Assembly (NCBI GenBank): GCA_002440825.1
Contig: DJVH01000078.1
Span: 2,408-52,366 of the forward strand
Origin: Bacteriovoracaceae bacterium UBA6261
GTDB lineage: Bacteria > Bdellovibrionota > Bacteriovoracia > Bacteriovoracales > Bacteriovoracaceae
Direction of reading: 5' to 3'
DNA length: 49,959 nucleotides
Translations under genes and position numbers: made by a program
Shown here: piece after piece, positions 16,300 to 25,526 of the stretch
Numbering within the stretch: the first letter of the stretch is position 1
Layout: each line of letters starts with the position of its first letter
Notes under the pieces: generated by a model
What the model was told of the DNA's origin: nothing
The model's database searches: none
What the model saw: the letters and a program-made list of their open reading frames with translations, nothing else

Positions 16300-17288
16300 T
16301 GACTTATACTCAGCACTATTCCGTTTTAAAAAAGGAATGCATCGATTTTTTAACTGAGAACGCTGCCGACGGTGAGATCTCTTATTTTGCAGACCTCACC
16401 TTTGGTGGCGGCGGACATTCTTTTGAACTGCTTTATACCAATCCACTTTTTCACGTTCGTTCAACGGATCAGGATCCGGATGCTTTAAATAACGGAGCCG
16501 CCCGGATTGAAAAAGAGGGCATGAAAGAAAGAATTAAATTATTTAATACGAACTTCATGCATTTTCCACAAATCGCCAAAGAACAATGTCCGGAAGTTTT
16601 TGAAAAAGGTGGTTTTCAGGGAATACTTCTCGATCTTGGTGTTTCGTCTCATCATTTCGATGAAGCTGGCCGCGGATTCTCTTTTCGCTTCGATGGCCCG
16701 CTTGATATGAGAATGAATTACGAGTCAGATGAATTCCTAACGGCTGAAGAAATCATCAACACCTACCGTGAAGAAAAGCTGGTGAAAATTTTCACTGAAT
16801 ACGGTGAAGAAAAAAACGCCCGCAAAATTGCAGCGAAGATTTGCGAAGAAAGAAAAACGAAACCCATTAAAACGACCAAAGATCTGGAAAACATCATTTT
16901 TCATTGTTATCCAAAAGAGCATCGCTACGGAAAAACCAATCCTTCTACTCGGGTTTTTCAGGCACTCAGACTTGAAGTAAATCGAGAGCTTGAAGTTTTA
17001 ACCGAGACAATCAATCAACTAATACCGCTCTTGAAAATGGGTGGTCGACTGGCGATTATCAGCTTTCATTCCCTCGAAGATCGCATCGTCAAAAACCTTT
17101 TCAAAGAGGCTGGCGAGAGCACGGTTCTCCCAGTGCAAGTACTCACCAAGAAGCCTGTCATTCCTTCAGAAGAAGAAATTTTAAACAATTCCCGATCAAG
17201 AAGTGCTAAACTTAGAGTGTTAGAACGGGTAGAATTTAAAAAAGACAAAAACAAGTACAGGAAAGAATTCCTGGAAGATGAAGAATAA
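16299..17288 (+). CDS. rsmH: 16S rRNA (cytosine1402-N4)-methyltransferase
   Basis: This 329-residue protein shows YTQHYSVLKKECIDFL, the SAM-binding FADLTFGGGGHS, the core GILLDLGVSSHHFDEAGRGF, and the end motifs LAIISFHSLEDRIVK and SRSAKLRVLERV. RsmH (MraW) methylates C1402 in the ribosomal decoding centre and is a standard early dcw gene. Translation is coupled to mtnP by one overlapping base. The usual preceding gene, mraZ, is absent. Confidence 0.96.
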   Translation: MTYTQHYSVLKKECIDFLTENAADGEISYFADLTFGGGGHSFELLYTNPLFHVRSTDQDPDALNNGAARIEKEGMKERIKLFNTNFMHFPQIAKEQCPEVFEKGGFQGILLDLGVSSHHFDEAGRGFSFRFDGPLDMRMNYESDEFLTAEEIINTYREEKLVKIFTEYGEEKNARKIAAKICEERKTKPIKTTKDLENIIFHCYPKEHRYGKTNPSTRVFQALRLEVNRELEVLTETINQLIPLLKMGGRLAIISFHSLEDRIVKNLFKEAGESTVLPVQVLTKKPVIPSEEEILNNSRSRSAKLRVLERVEFKKDKNKYRKEFLEDEE

Positions 17289-17325
17289 TTAGCAAAAAAT
17301 TTTGTTAAATAATCAAGGAGTGATT

Positions 17326-17649
17326 ATGGCAAAGGCTGTAAAGTCGGATAAAGGCGCTAAGTTTAATCTTGGTAAAAAGATCAAAGAAATTGTTTTCAGC
17401 TCACAGGGGTTTCCACTTTTCTTATCTTTCACCACTCTTGCCATTCTTTTCGTTTTATTCAGAATGAAAAACGTTGAGATGGATTACAAAATCACAAAAA
17501 CCAATAGAGACATTGAAAAAGTTCTTCTCGACAACAAAGAACTTAAAGCAAAGAACGCAAGACTCCTTTCAAGCGATCGCTTGAGAAGACTGGCCGCTGT
17601 TCATCATCTTGATCAACCTAAACAGGATCAGATCATCGTCATCCCATAG
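17326..17649 (+). CDS. ftsL: FtsL-like cell-division protein
   Basis: The product has about 107 residues: a basic cytoplasmic start, one membrane helix (FPLFLSFTTLAILFVLF) and a periplasmic heptad-rich helix ending with LRRLAAVHHLDQP, as in FtsL. FtsL joins FtsB and FtsQ to activate FtsWI at the septum. The longest frame begins at a TTG at 17302, but AAGGAG precedes the ATG at 17326 with ideal spacing. The position between rsmH and ftsI is canonical. The sequence itself is weakly conserved, so the name rests on topology plus synteny. Confidence 0.88.
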   Translation: MAKAVKSDKGAKFNLGKKIKEIVFSSQGFPLFLSFTTLAILFVLFRMKNVEMDYKITKTNRDIEKVLLDNKELKAKNARLLSSDRLRRLAAVHHLDQPKQDQIIVIP

Positions 17650-17667
17650 AATTTTTGAGAGCAACTT

Positions 17668-19644
17668 ATGAATAGAGTGGAAAAAAATAGAATAATCTTC
17701 GTCTTTACCTGCTTCTGTCTCTTCTTCGTGTTCGTTTTGGGAAAAGCATTTAAAGTTCAGCTTATCGATGCTGGAGATCTCATAGTCAGAGCGAACTCGC
17801 AGTTTTTAAGACAAGCAACTGTTTATCCCAAACGCGGAAACATTTACGATCGCGAAGGGAATCCACTCGCTCTCAATGTTCAGACATACAGTATTTTTAC
17901 TATTCCCAAAGCTACCAATGGCGATAAAACGGTTTATAAAAAACTTTCTAAAATCATTCCTGAAATTTCTTACAAAGAAACAATCTCTGCTGTTAATAAA
18001 AGAAAAAAGTTCACATGGATAGGAAGAAAGCTGCGCCTTTCAAAAGATCAGGTTGAACAGGTAAAAGAACTAAAAGGAATTTTCATTGAAGGCGTTCCTG
18101 AGCGGGTTTACCCCAATCACGAACTTCTTTCGCAAACGCTTGGCTTCGTCGGTCTGGACAATTCCGGACTTGCTGGTCTTGAGCATTTATATGATAAAGA
18201 ATTAAAAGGTAATCCTATAACTTTAAAATATACGATCGATAACAAAGGTCGTCCGATAAAGTTTGAAAGTCATCCGGATGTTACTGCGCAGGCTAAAGAT
18301 ATTTATCTTACCATCGACAAAGATATTCAGGGTATGGCCGAAAAATATTTAAAAGAAGCGGTCGTTAAGCACAATGCCGATAAGGGTGGTGTTGGTGTTA
18401 TCGATGCCGCTACCGGAGAAATTCTCGCCATTGCCAACTACCCTGCTTTTGATCCAAATGATTTGAAAGGATCAGCTCCGGAACATCGCAAACTTGCCTT
18501 TGCAACTGATCCTTTTGAACCAGGTTCTGCTTTCAAGCTTTTTACTGTCGCTTCTGCATTCGAACACAAAGTCGCAAAACTGGATTCAAATTATTACTGT
18601 GAACAAGGAAAGTTGATCGTTGATGGTCACGTGATTTCCGAGGCGGAATCACATGAAAGATATGAATGGCTATCAGTTGCGGATATTGTGAAATTTTCTT
18701 CAAATGTAGGAACAACAAAGATAGCGTTTGATCTAACTTTTCCGAAATTCAGAGAGACTTTAAAGAAATTAAACTTCGGCGAGAAAACCGGAGTTGAAAT
18801 TCCCGGAGAATCACGAGGCATTTTTACCGAGGCAGAAAACGTCACTCCACTTAGTCTTTCAAACATGAGCTTTGGCCAGGGAATTGCAGTCACTGGCGTT
18901 CAAATGCTCGCCGCCTACGGTGCTATTGCCAATGGTGGAGAATATATCCGACCGACAATAATAAAAAAAGATCAGTCTCAGGTAGCGGAACTCGAGCCTG
19001 AAAATGATCACCAGTTGAAAAAGCGATCGAGAGTTTTTTCTCCTAAAACAAGTGAAGATTTAACGAAAGCACTTGTTGGCGTTGTTGAAAACGGGACAGG
19101 AGTACCGGTACAGATTCCCCATTTTAAAATTGCGGGGAAAACTGCCACAGCTCAAAGAGTGGATAGAAACGGTGGCTACCACGGATACATTGCCGGCTTT
19201 ATCGGATTTCCGGTCAACGTAGATAAACGTTTTGTCATTTACGTTTACATCGACAATCCAAAGCAGGGCGGCTATTACGGAGCTGCAGTAGCGGGACCGG
19301 TTTTTAAAAATCTCGCGCAATATATGCTGTACAAGAATAAAGACATCAGCAAACTTGCTGATTCCGAAGATAAAGAATTGAAAGATATCGACTTGAAAAA
19401 AATTAAAAACAATATCGATATCGTTCAGGAAAAAACGGCAGCGACAAGAACATATGATCCCAACCTGGTTCCTAATCTCATTGGTCTTGATAAAATTTCA
19501 ACTACCAACGTGGGAACAAAAATGAATCTTCAATTGATTCACAAAGGGATGGGAGTTGTATCAGGACAAATGCCTGCGCCGGGAACACCATTAACTCCAG
19601 AAACTGTTATTAAACTTGAATATTCACCACCTGCTTATGAATAA
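17668..19644 (+). CDS. ftsI: Penicillin-binding protein FtsI (PBP3/SpoVD-like) with C-terminal PASTA domain
   Basis: This 658-residue septal transpeptidase has an N-terminal membrane anchor (about residues 9-27), a PBP dimerisation domain (RGNIYDREGNPLALN), and active-site motifs SAFK (Ser287-Lys290) and SSN (344-346). The third motif, normally KTG, reads K491-T-A493 (GKTATAQ). A single PASTA domain occupies about residues 600-658. It cross-links septal peptidoglycan with FtsW. The last bases carry the murE start (overlap of 8 bases). The Gly-to-Ala change in KTG is conservative, and I expect an active enzyme, possibly with altered beta-lactam response. Confidence 0.95.
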   Translation: MNRVEKNRIIFVFTCFCLFFVFVLGKAFKVQLIDAGDLIVRANSQFLRQATVYPKRGNIYDREGNPLALNVQTYSIFTIPKATNGDKTVYKKLSKIIPEISYKETISAVNKRKKFTWIGRKLRLSKDQVEQVKELKGIFIEGVPERVYPNHELLSQTLGFVGLDNSGLAGLEHLYDKELKGNPITLKYTIDNKGRPIKFESHPDVTAQAKDIYLTIDKDIQGMAEKYLKEAVVKHNADKGGVGVIDAATGEILAIANYPAFDPNDLKGSAPEHRKLAFATDPFEPGSAFKLFTVASAFEHKVAKLDSNYYCEQGKLIVDGHVISEAESHERYEWLSVADIVKFSSNVGTTKIAFDLTFPKFRETLKKLNFGEKTGVEIPGESRGIFTEAENVTPLSLSNMSFGQGIAVTGVQMLAAYGAIANGGEYIRPTIIKKDQSQVAELEPENDHQLKKRSRVFSPKTSEDLTKALVGVVENGTGVPVQIPHFKIAGKTATAQRVDRNGGYHGYIAGFIGFPVNVDKRFVIYVYIDNPKQGGYYGAAVAGPVFKNLAQYMLYKNKDISKLADSEDKELKDIDLKKIKNNIDIVQEKTAATRTYDPNLVPNLIGLDKISTTNVGTKMNLQLIHKGMGVVSGQMPAPGTPLTPETVIKLEYSPPAYE

Positions 19645-21061
19645 AGAAACACTCCTCTCTAAAATTGCCGGATTCATCGTTAACAAGAACACAGTTAATG
19701 GATTGAGTGAACCAATCACCAATGTCACGACGAATCTTCAGTATGCCAAAGAAACAGATGTTGTGTTTTACAAAGTAAATTCCTCAGATCCGAAGTCAGT
19801 CGAGAACTTCAACAAGCGAATGGCGGGAGCTAGACCGGGTCTTGTTGTCTTGAATGCTGATGCTGGTGTGAAAATAGATAATGCCGTATTTATCAAGGCA
19901 GACGAATTTCTCCCGGTTCAAAAAATCCTTTTGGATGAATTGTTTCCAGATAAAAAGAAAATGAAAATTATCGGCGTAACAGGAACAAATGGCAAAACCA
20001 CGACTGTTAACCTGGGTATGCAGATTTCCTCAATGATAGGTCATCCCGCTATTTCCATCGGAACGATTGGCGTTCAGGATGTCAACGGCGCATTGATTGA
20101 AGATATAGAATCGACTACGCCTTCATACGTTGAATTAAGAAAAATTATCCATCGTTTTCAAGATAAATACGAAGCCGTTTTTATGGAAGTAAGTTCACAC
20201 GCTCTTGTTCAGGATCGTCTTTTTGATGTCCGTCTCGATGCAGCCGCGTGGACTAGCTTTTCTCAAGACCATCTCGATTACCACCGAACCATGGAAGAAT
20301 ATTTCAAGGCCAAGCTTTTGATTGAAAAAAAATATTTAAAAGCCAATGCCGCCTTATTGTTGCCTGCGCAGGAAAAAGAACTTCAGACAATGATGTCTGA
20401 ACTGGCCCCTACCGCAAGAGTCCAAATAGCGCGCACACTTGATGAAAGAGGTTACGGACAGTCTCTTGAAGAAAGACCGCTTTTTTATCGTTCAAGTTAT
20501 AACCAAAGCAATGCAGAGATTGCTTTGCAGTTAAACGCTGATGTGTACGGCGAAGAATCAGTTAAAAATATAAAACTGAAAGATATTAAAACTCCACTGG
20601 GAAGATTTTCAGTAATTGAACTCGCCGATGATAATATGGCCATTGTGGATTATGCTCACACTCCGGATGCGCTGGTTAATATCGGCCAGGCCATCAAGAG
20701 CGCTTTCCCACAGCATTCTCTTACCGTTGTTTTCGGTTGTGGCGGCAATAGAGATAAAACTAAACGGCCTCTTATGGGAAAAGCAGTTTCCGATTTTGCA
20801 GATAAAATTATTGTGACCTCAGATAATCCGCGGGATGAAGCTCCGGAAGATATCATCATTGATATTCTCGCAGGAATTAAAACCGGGTATGAAGCGGTGG
20901 TCGACAGAAAAAAAGCCATTCATGCTGCTCTGGAAAGTCTTGGGAAAAAAGAAATAGTTCTCATTGCCGGCAAAGGCCATGAAGAATATCAGGAAATAAA
21001 AGGTGTAAAGCATCCATTCAGCGATTTCAATATCGTTAAGGATTTTAAGGCTGGTCATTAA
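19637..21061 (+). CDS. murE: UDP-MurNAc-tripeptide synthetase MurE
   Basis: The 474-residue ligase has a P-loop (TGTNGKTTT), the central FSQDHLDYHRTMEEY with a lysine in FKAKLLIEKK, and the substrate motif DNPR in TSDNPRDEAPEDI. DNPR is the signature for meso-diaminopimelate addition, so the organism makes DAP-type peptidoglycan. I chose the ATG at 19637, which overlaps the ftsI stop (ATGAATAA); a TTG at 19616 lies further inside ftsI. The stop shares one base with the murF start. Confidence 0.96.
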   Translation: MNKETLLSKIAGFIVNKNTVNGLSEPITNVTTNLQYAKETDVVFYKVNSSDPKSVENFNKRMAGARPGLVVLNADAGVKIDNAVFIKADEFLPVQKILLDELFPDKKKMKIIGVTGTNGKTTTVNLGMQISSMIGHPAISIGTIGVQDVNGALIEDIESTTPSYVELRKIIHRFQDKYEAVFMEVSSHALVQDRLFDVRLDAAAWTSFSQDHLDYHRTMEEYFKAKLLIEKKYLKANAALLLPAQEKELQTMMSELAPTARVQIARTLDERGYGQSLEERPLFYRSSYNQSNAEIALQLNADVYGEESVKNIKLKDIKTPLGRFSVIELADDNMAIVDYAHTPDALVNIGQAIKSAFPQHSLTVVFGCGGNRDKTKRPLMGKAVSDFADKIIVTSDNPRDEAPEDIIIDILAGIKTGYEAVVDRKKAIHAALESLGKKEIVLIAGKGHEEYQEIKGVKHPFSDFNIVKDFKAGH

Positions 21062-22449
21062 TGCAAGGATTACATTTTTTCTCTAAGGTTCCCTCGATCA
21101 AATCCATGATTGGTCCTCATCATGTCGACCTCATTATCAATACTGACTCCAGAACATTTAAGCCCGGTGAAACATTTGTTGCTCTTCACGGTGAGAATTT
21201 TGATGGATTTAATTATGCAGAACAAGTTTTAAAAAGTGGCGCCAAGGCGGTTGTTTATACCACCAAGACAGGACGAGATGAAGTAGTTAAAAAATTGGCT
21301 GCAGATTATCCTCACGTTTTATTTATAGAAACGACTGACTCTTTAACATTTATTCAGCAACTGGCTTCTGCCTACATTCAGGATTGGCGACAAAAAAAGC
21401 CTTCCAGAAAAATCATCGGGATTACAGGTTCAAATGGTAAAACAACTCACAAAGAGATGATTTCCTATTTGCTTACATCGCTCTTCCCGGGAAAGGTTCT
21501 GGCCACCAAAGGAAACTTGAACAACCACATAGGTGTGCCGCTGACCATTTTTAAAATTACCGATGAGCACGATATCGCTATCATTGAAATGGGGATGAAT
21601 CATCCGGGAGAGATTGGAGAGCTTTGTGCCATTGCTCACCCAGAGCACGGAATGATTACCAATATTGGCTCTGCCCATATCGAATTTATGCATTCGATTG
21701 ACAATATTTTCAAAGAAAAGACGTCTTTATACCGCTCAGTTCTTTCCAATGCCGGTGGCGAAGGAATGTTCGTGGTCAATGCGGATGACGTTTTCCTTGC
21801 AAAGCTTGAACCTTCGAAAGGTCTTACGACCTATGGTGAGAAGAATGGCGAGGTCAGAGTGAATATTGAAGGTCACAAAATGACTTTCAACTTTGCCGGC
21901 AAAGAAGCGTTGATAACCAACAATAATATTCTCGAGCATCACAATCTTAAAAATCTTGCCGGAACTGCCATTTTAGCGATGAAGCTTTTTCCAGATCGCT
22001 TCTACGATGTCGTCAAATCGGCGAGCGAATATGAGCAACCAAATATGAACAGGTCTCAATGGATCGATAATCTTTTTCTGGATGCTTATAATGCCAACCC
22101 CAGCTCAATGCGAACTTCGCTGGATTCTTTCGTCAATGTCATGAAAAAGAAGAACATCAACCTGGACGAGTGTTATTTCGTTTTAGGCGACATGAACGAG
22201 CTTGGGGTTTTTGCCGAAGAACTTCATAAGGAAATTGCTCAGCATCTTCAGATCCTGGGCATCAAAAACGTCAGCTTCATTGGCCGCTACAAAGACTTTT
22301 ACCTGTCCGGTTTCAACAATCCTAAAAGTGCACATTTGAAAAAGGAAGAATTCCACGATGAATGGAAGGCGATCCGCAAGAACTACAAATATGTCTTCGT
22401 GAAGGCTTCGCGCTCTTTACAATTAGAGACCCTGTTAAGTATAGTTTAA
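21061..22449 (+). CDS. murF: UDP-MurNAc-tripeptide D-alanyl-D-alanine ligase MurF
   Basis: The 462-residue protein has the MurF-type N-terminal region (INTDSRTFKPGETFVALHG), P-loop ITGSNGKTTHKEM, IIEMGMNHPGEIGEL, and C-terminal DAYNANPSSMR followed by VLGDMNELG. It adds D-Ala-D-Ala to complete the pentapeptide precursor. The start shares a base with the murE stop. A 39-base gap precedes mraY. Confidence 0.96.
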   Translation: MQGLHFFSKVPSIKSMIGPHHVDLIINTDSRTFKPGETFVALHGENFDGFNYAEQVLKSGAKAVVYTTKTGRDEVVKKLAADYPHVLFIETTDSLTFIQQLASAYIQDWRQKKPSRKIIGITGSNGKTTHKEMISYLLTSLFPGKVLATKGNLNNHIGVPLTIFKITDEHDIAIIEMGMNHPGEIGELCAIAHPEHGMITNIGSAHIEFMHSIDNIFKEKTSLYRSVLSNAGGEGMFVVNADDVFLAKLEPSKGLTTYGEKNGEVRVNIEGHKMTFNFAGKEALITNNNILEHHNLKNLAGTAILAMKLFPDRFYDVVKSASEYEQPNMNRSQWIDNLFLDAYNANPSSMRTSLDSFVNVMKKKNINLDECYFVLGDMNELGVFAEELHKEIAQHLQILGIKNVSFIGRYKDFYLSGFNNPKSAHLKKEEFHDEWKAIRKNYKYVFVKASRSLQLETLLSIV

Positions 22450-22488
22450 AGTTGGTTTAAATTTTTAATCTCACATAGGAAAGACAGG

Positions 22489-23565
22489 ATGCTTTACCAT
22501 TTACTCTATCCGCTCAGTCACATTGTCCGTTCGTTCAATCTCTTCAAGTACATTACGTTCAGATCTTTTCTGGCGTTTTTGCTGGCGACCATTATTTCAG
22601 TGTTTTGGGGCAAGGCTTTTATCGGCTACATGAAACGTATGCAATTCGGCCAAATTATCCGTGACGATGGACCGGAATCGCACTTTAAAAAGAAAGGTAC
22701 GCCGACGATGGGTGGCGTTTTTATGCTGGGAAGTATTTTTGCAACAATTCTCATCTGCGGAAATTTCATTTCCATTCCTTTGCAAGTAACGATGGGTGTA
22801 ACCTTTTCCTATTTTCTACTTGGATTTCGCGATGACTATCTCAAGGTTTTGAAGAAGGACACCAAAGGGGTTTCGGCGAAAGGAAAACTGTTGTGGCAAT
22901 TTCTCACGGCATTGGTGGCCATGTTTGTCGTTGTGCATTTTAAAGTAATCAACACAGAACTTTACCTGCCGTTTATTAAAAATCCGGTTATTGATTTGGG
23001 TTACGGCTATATTTTCTTCGGCGCTTTCGTCATAGTTGGTTTCAGTAACGCGGTTAATCTCACTGATGGACTAGACGGTCTGGCGATTGGACCGATTATG
23101 ATTAGCGCAGTGACTCTAGGATTTCTAACTTACGTTACAGGTCACAAAGAATTTTCTCAATATCTCTACATCCCTTACATCGAAGGAATCGGTGAGATCA
23201 CCGTGTTAACTTCGGCTATTATTGGTGCAGGAATCGGCTTTTTGTGGTATAACTCGTACCCGGCACAGATTTTCATGGGTGATGTTGGTTCGCTTTCACT
23301 AGGCGGAACTTTAGGAACAATTGCAGTCCTTGCGAAATCAGAATTTCTCTTTGTTTTGATCGGAGGAATTTTTGTTATCGAAGCTCTGTCTGTTGTGATT
23401 CAAGTCGCTTCTTTTAAAACACGCGGAGTGCGCGTTTTTAAAATGGCCCCGATTCATCACCACTTCGAAAAACTTGGCTGGCCTGAAACGAAAGTTACAG
23501 TTCGCTTCTGGATCATCAGCGTATGTCTGGCGATTCTCGCTCTATCAACGCTCAAAACGAGGTAG
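22489..23565 (+). CDS. mraY: Phospho-N-acetylmuramoyl-pentapeptide transferase MraY
   Basis: This 358-residue membrane protein of about ten helices has the conserved GTPTMGG, FRDDYLKVLKKDTKG, NLTDGLDGLA, MGDVGSL and HHHFEKLGWPE segments. It transfers phospho-MurNAc-pentapeptide to undecaprenyl phosphate, making lipid I. The partner MurG, which makes lipid II, is not encoded in this cluster. AGGAAAG lies before the ATG. Confidence 0.97.
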   Translation: MLYHLLYPLSHIVRSFNLFKYITFRSFLAFLLATIISVFWGKAFIGYMKRMQFGQIIRDDGPESHFKKKGTPTMGGVFMLGSIFATILICGNFISIPLQVTMGVTFSYFLLGFRDDYLKVLKKDTKGVSAKGKLLWQFLTALVAMFVVVHFKVINTELYLPFIKNPVIDLGYGYIFFGAFVIVGFSNAVNLTDGLDGLAIGPIMISAVTLGFLTYVTGHKEFSQYLYIPYIEGIGEITVLTSAIIGAGIGFLWYNSYPAQIFMGDVGSLSLGGTLGTIAVLAKSEFLFVLIGGIFVIEALSVVIQVASFKTRGVRVFKMAPIHHHFEKLGWPETKVTVRFWIISVCLAILALSTLKTR

Positions 23566-23570
23566 TCTAA

Positions 23571-24959
23571 ATGGAAATGGAAAGATTCAAAGGTAAAAAG
23601 GTTCTTATCGTTGGTATCGGGAAAACTGGTTTTTCTCTTATCAATTTTTTCAATAAACTTGAATGCGAAATTCGGGTGACAGATATCAAACCTATCTTCG
23701 ACCTTAACAAATCAGTTAAGAAGTTAAAGAAAATTGAACCAACTCCAGAAATGACTTTCGGTGAACATAAGGACGAAGACTTTCTGGATGCAGACGTTGT
23801 TGTTTATTCAGCCGCAATCAATCCAAATCTTCCCCAGCTTGAACTAGCTCGCAAAAATGGAAAAGAAGTTTATTCTGACTTCGCTCTTGCTTACAAACTT
23901 TGTAAAAAACCAGTGATTGCTGTTTGTGGTTCTTACGGACGCACAACAATTGCAGCGATGATCGGGTTCACACTTAAAGTTGATGGCAAAAATGTTTTCG
24001 TTGGTGGAACTTCTGAAAATCCATTTATTGAATATTGTCTTCTGCCGAACATGAATGAAATTGATTACGTGGTTGTTGAAGTGTCAGCACTTCAAATGAA
24101 ATCTCTTCAGGATTTCCATCCGAAAATCGTTATCATTCCAAACATTGGCGAAAACTTTTCAAAAGCACATTTCTCTTCTGTCAGCGAATACATGGAAACA
24201 AAACTTTCCATCATTAAAAAACTTTCTCCTGAAGATGTTCTTATCGCAAACTACGATTCACTTGCGAACAATGCTTCAGTCAGAAACGCGAACTGCCAGG
24301 TTTACTGGTATTCTCGCCGTTCATACGTAACGTTAGGAGTGATGAACGAAATTCAGGGAACTCACTTCCACGACAGAAGAATTCACTCGAACATCAACTA
24401 TCACTCAGAATTCAAAGTTATGAAAATGAGAATCGTGGGACAAAACAACCGCGAGAACCTCATGGCCGCAGTGACTGCCTGTAAAGCTCTTGATGTTGGT
24501 GATGAAGCGATTCAAACTTGTATCGAAAAATTCCCAGGTATTCCAAACCGAATGGAATTTGTTATGGAGAAGAACGGCGTTTGTTTCTACAACGATTCTA
24601 AAGCTGAAACCATGCCGGAAATGCTCGCTTCACTTAAATCGTTTAAAGAGCCAGTCATTTTAATTGCCGGTGGTAAAGATAATGAAGATTTGAACTTCGA
24701 ACCATTCGCTAAAGAAATGATCAACAATGCCCGCGTTCTTGTTCTGGTTGGCGAGTGTAAGGAAAGATTGAACCGTGCCCTAGGTGATCACAATCAAACT
24801 TATATCGTTGGTTCGTTTGAAGAGTCTGTTCTCTTCGCTTACCAAAAGTCGAGAACTGGTGACGTCATTCTTCTTTCTCCTGGGAACCCTGCTTCGGACT
24901 TCTTCCGCGACTACGAAGAGAGAGGAAATTATTTTAAGAAACTTGTTTACCAACTTTAA
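23571..24959 (+). CDS. murD: UDP-MurNAc-L-alanine D-glutamate ligase MurD, divergent active site
   Basis: The 462-residue protein sits in the murD position between mraY and ftsW. It keeps the Rossmann start (VLIVGIGKTGFS), the ELSSFQ-like VEVSALQMKSL, C-terminal YNDSKAETMPEML and LSPGNPASDFFRDYEERG. Two catalytic regions are altered. The ATP P-loop, TNGKT in the other Mur ligases here, is GSYGRTT (residues 120-126), with Arg124 replacing the lysine. The central DHxDRH-type motif is ENFSKAH (194-200), lacking the usual Asp-His, although the downstream carbamylation-type lysine (Lys211) remains. The frame is intact. It may be an active but rewired enzyme, or MurD activity may come from another gene. 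Confidence 0.88.
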   Translation: MEMERFKGKKVLIVGIGKTGFSLINFFNKLECEIRVTDIKPIFDLNKSVKKLKKIEPTPEMTFGEHKDEDFLDADVVVYSAAINPNLPQLELARKNGKEVYSDFALAYKLCKKPVIAVCGSYGRTTIAAMIGFTLKVDGKNVFVGGTSENPFIEYCLLPNMNEIDYVVVEVSALQMKSLQDFHPKIVIIPNIGENFSKAHFSSVSEYMETKLSIIKKLSPEDVLIANYDSLANNASVRNANCQVYWYSRRSYVTLGVMNEIQGTHFHDRRIHSNINYHSEFKVMKMRIVGQNNRENLMAAVTACKALDVGDEAIQTCIEKFPGIPNRMEFVMEKNGVCFYNDSKAETMPEMLASLKSFKEPVILIAGGKDNEDLNFEPFAKEMINNARVLVLVGECKERLNRALGDHNQTYIVGSFEESVLFAYQKSRTGDVILLSPGNPASDFFRDYEERGNYFKKLVYQL

Positions 24960-25452
24960 TATTAAAAAGGCTCCCGTGTGGAGCCTTTTTCTTTTGGTGC
25001 TGGCCTCTTGTGGATCAACACCGCCTGAAACAATGACGGCAATTCAATCAAAAGGAATTGCCGGCCGTTATTCGCATTTCAAAAATACTTTCGGCAACAA
25101 AAGTGAAAAGCCTGTTGAGGACGGGTTTTTGTACATTGGATGCGATGGAAACATTAAATACAAAATAGATGAAAGCTGGGGACTCTTTTTCAAAGAAGAT
25201 TCGGATGATGGTTCAATCAAATCTTTTAATGGCGACGAAGTAAAATATAAAAACTGGATGGGCTTCACTCACTCAGCCGTTTTACATCAACCCAAAATAG
25301 AACAGAATGGCTGTCGCTCGATTCAGTTTAAAGGCACGACCTTCTCAACTTTTTATCCTTTCGATTGCTCGCAGCCGCGAAAGACTTTCGGTGAACATCT
25401 TATCGAAGCCTATGATCATTTAAAAAAGAATGATTACGTTTATTGTGACTAG
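24943..25452 (+). CDS. Small lipoprotein of unknown function inside the dcw cluster
   Basis: The frame encodes a lipoprotein-type signal (KKAPVWSLFLLVLASCGS, lipobox LASC) and about 140 exported residues with several cysteines and aromatic motifs (FLYIGCDGNIKYKIDESWG, FYPFDCSQPRKTFGEHL). I recognise no family. The start is uncertain. A TTG at 24943 supplies the basic n-region expected of a lipoprotein but overlaps murD by 17 bases; a GTG at 24976 gives a shorter signal without positive charge. A perfect terminator-type hairpin (24964-24990) lies within the signal-peptide codons. Insertion between murD and ftsW, where murG would be expected downstream, is unusual. Confidence 0.65.
   Translation: MFTNFNIKKAPVWSLFLLVLASCGSTPPETMTAIQSKGIAGRYSHFKNTFGNKSEKPVEDGFLYIGCDGNIKYKIDESWGLFFKEDSDDGSIKSFNGDEVKYKNWMGFTHSAVLHQPKIEQNGCRSIQFKGTTFSTFYPFDCSQPRKTFGEHLIEAYDHLKKNDYVYCD
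24964..24994 (+). terminator. Terminator-like hairpin at the murD end, overlapping a lipoprotein start
   Basis: AAAAAGGCTCC and GGAGCCTTTTT form a perfect 11-bp stem with a 5-base loop, followed by CTTTTGG. It begins five bases after the murD stop codon, as an intrinsic terminator would. It also falls within the signal-peptide codons of the downstream lipoprotein gene, so it could act as an attenuator rather than a full stop. Confidence 0.75.
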
Positions 25453-25526
25453 AGCAAAGTAGCGAAAAACAAAATGCTCAGGTAATAAATTCTTTAAGTC
25501 TGACCAAAATTAGTTAGAATGGATTC

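Noticed and set aside
23571..24959. murD as a pseudogene
   Set aside because: The frame is complete and the N- and C-terminal domains are conserved, so the altered motifs look like divergence rather than decay.
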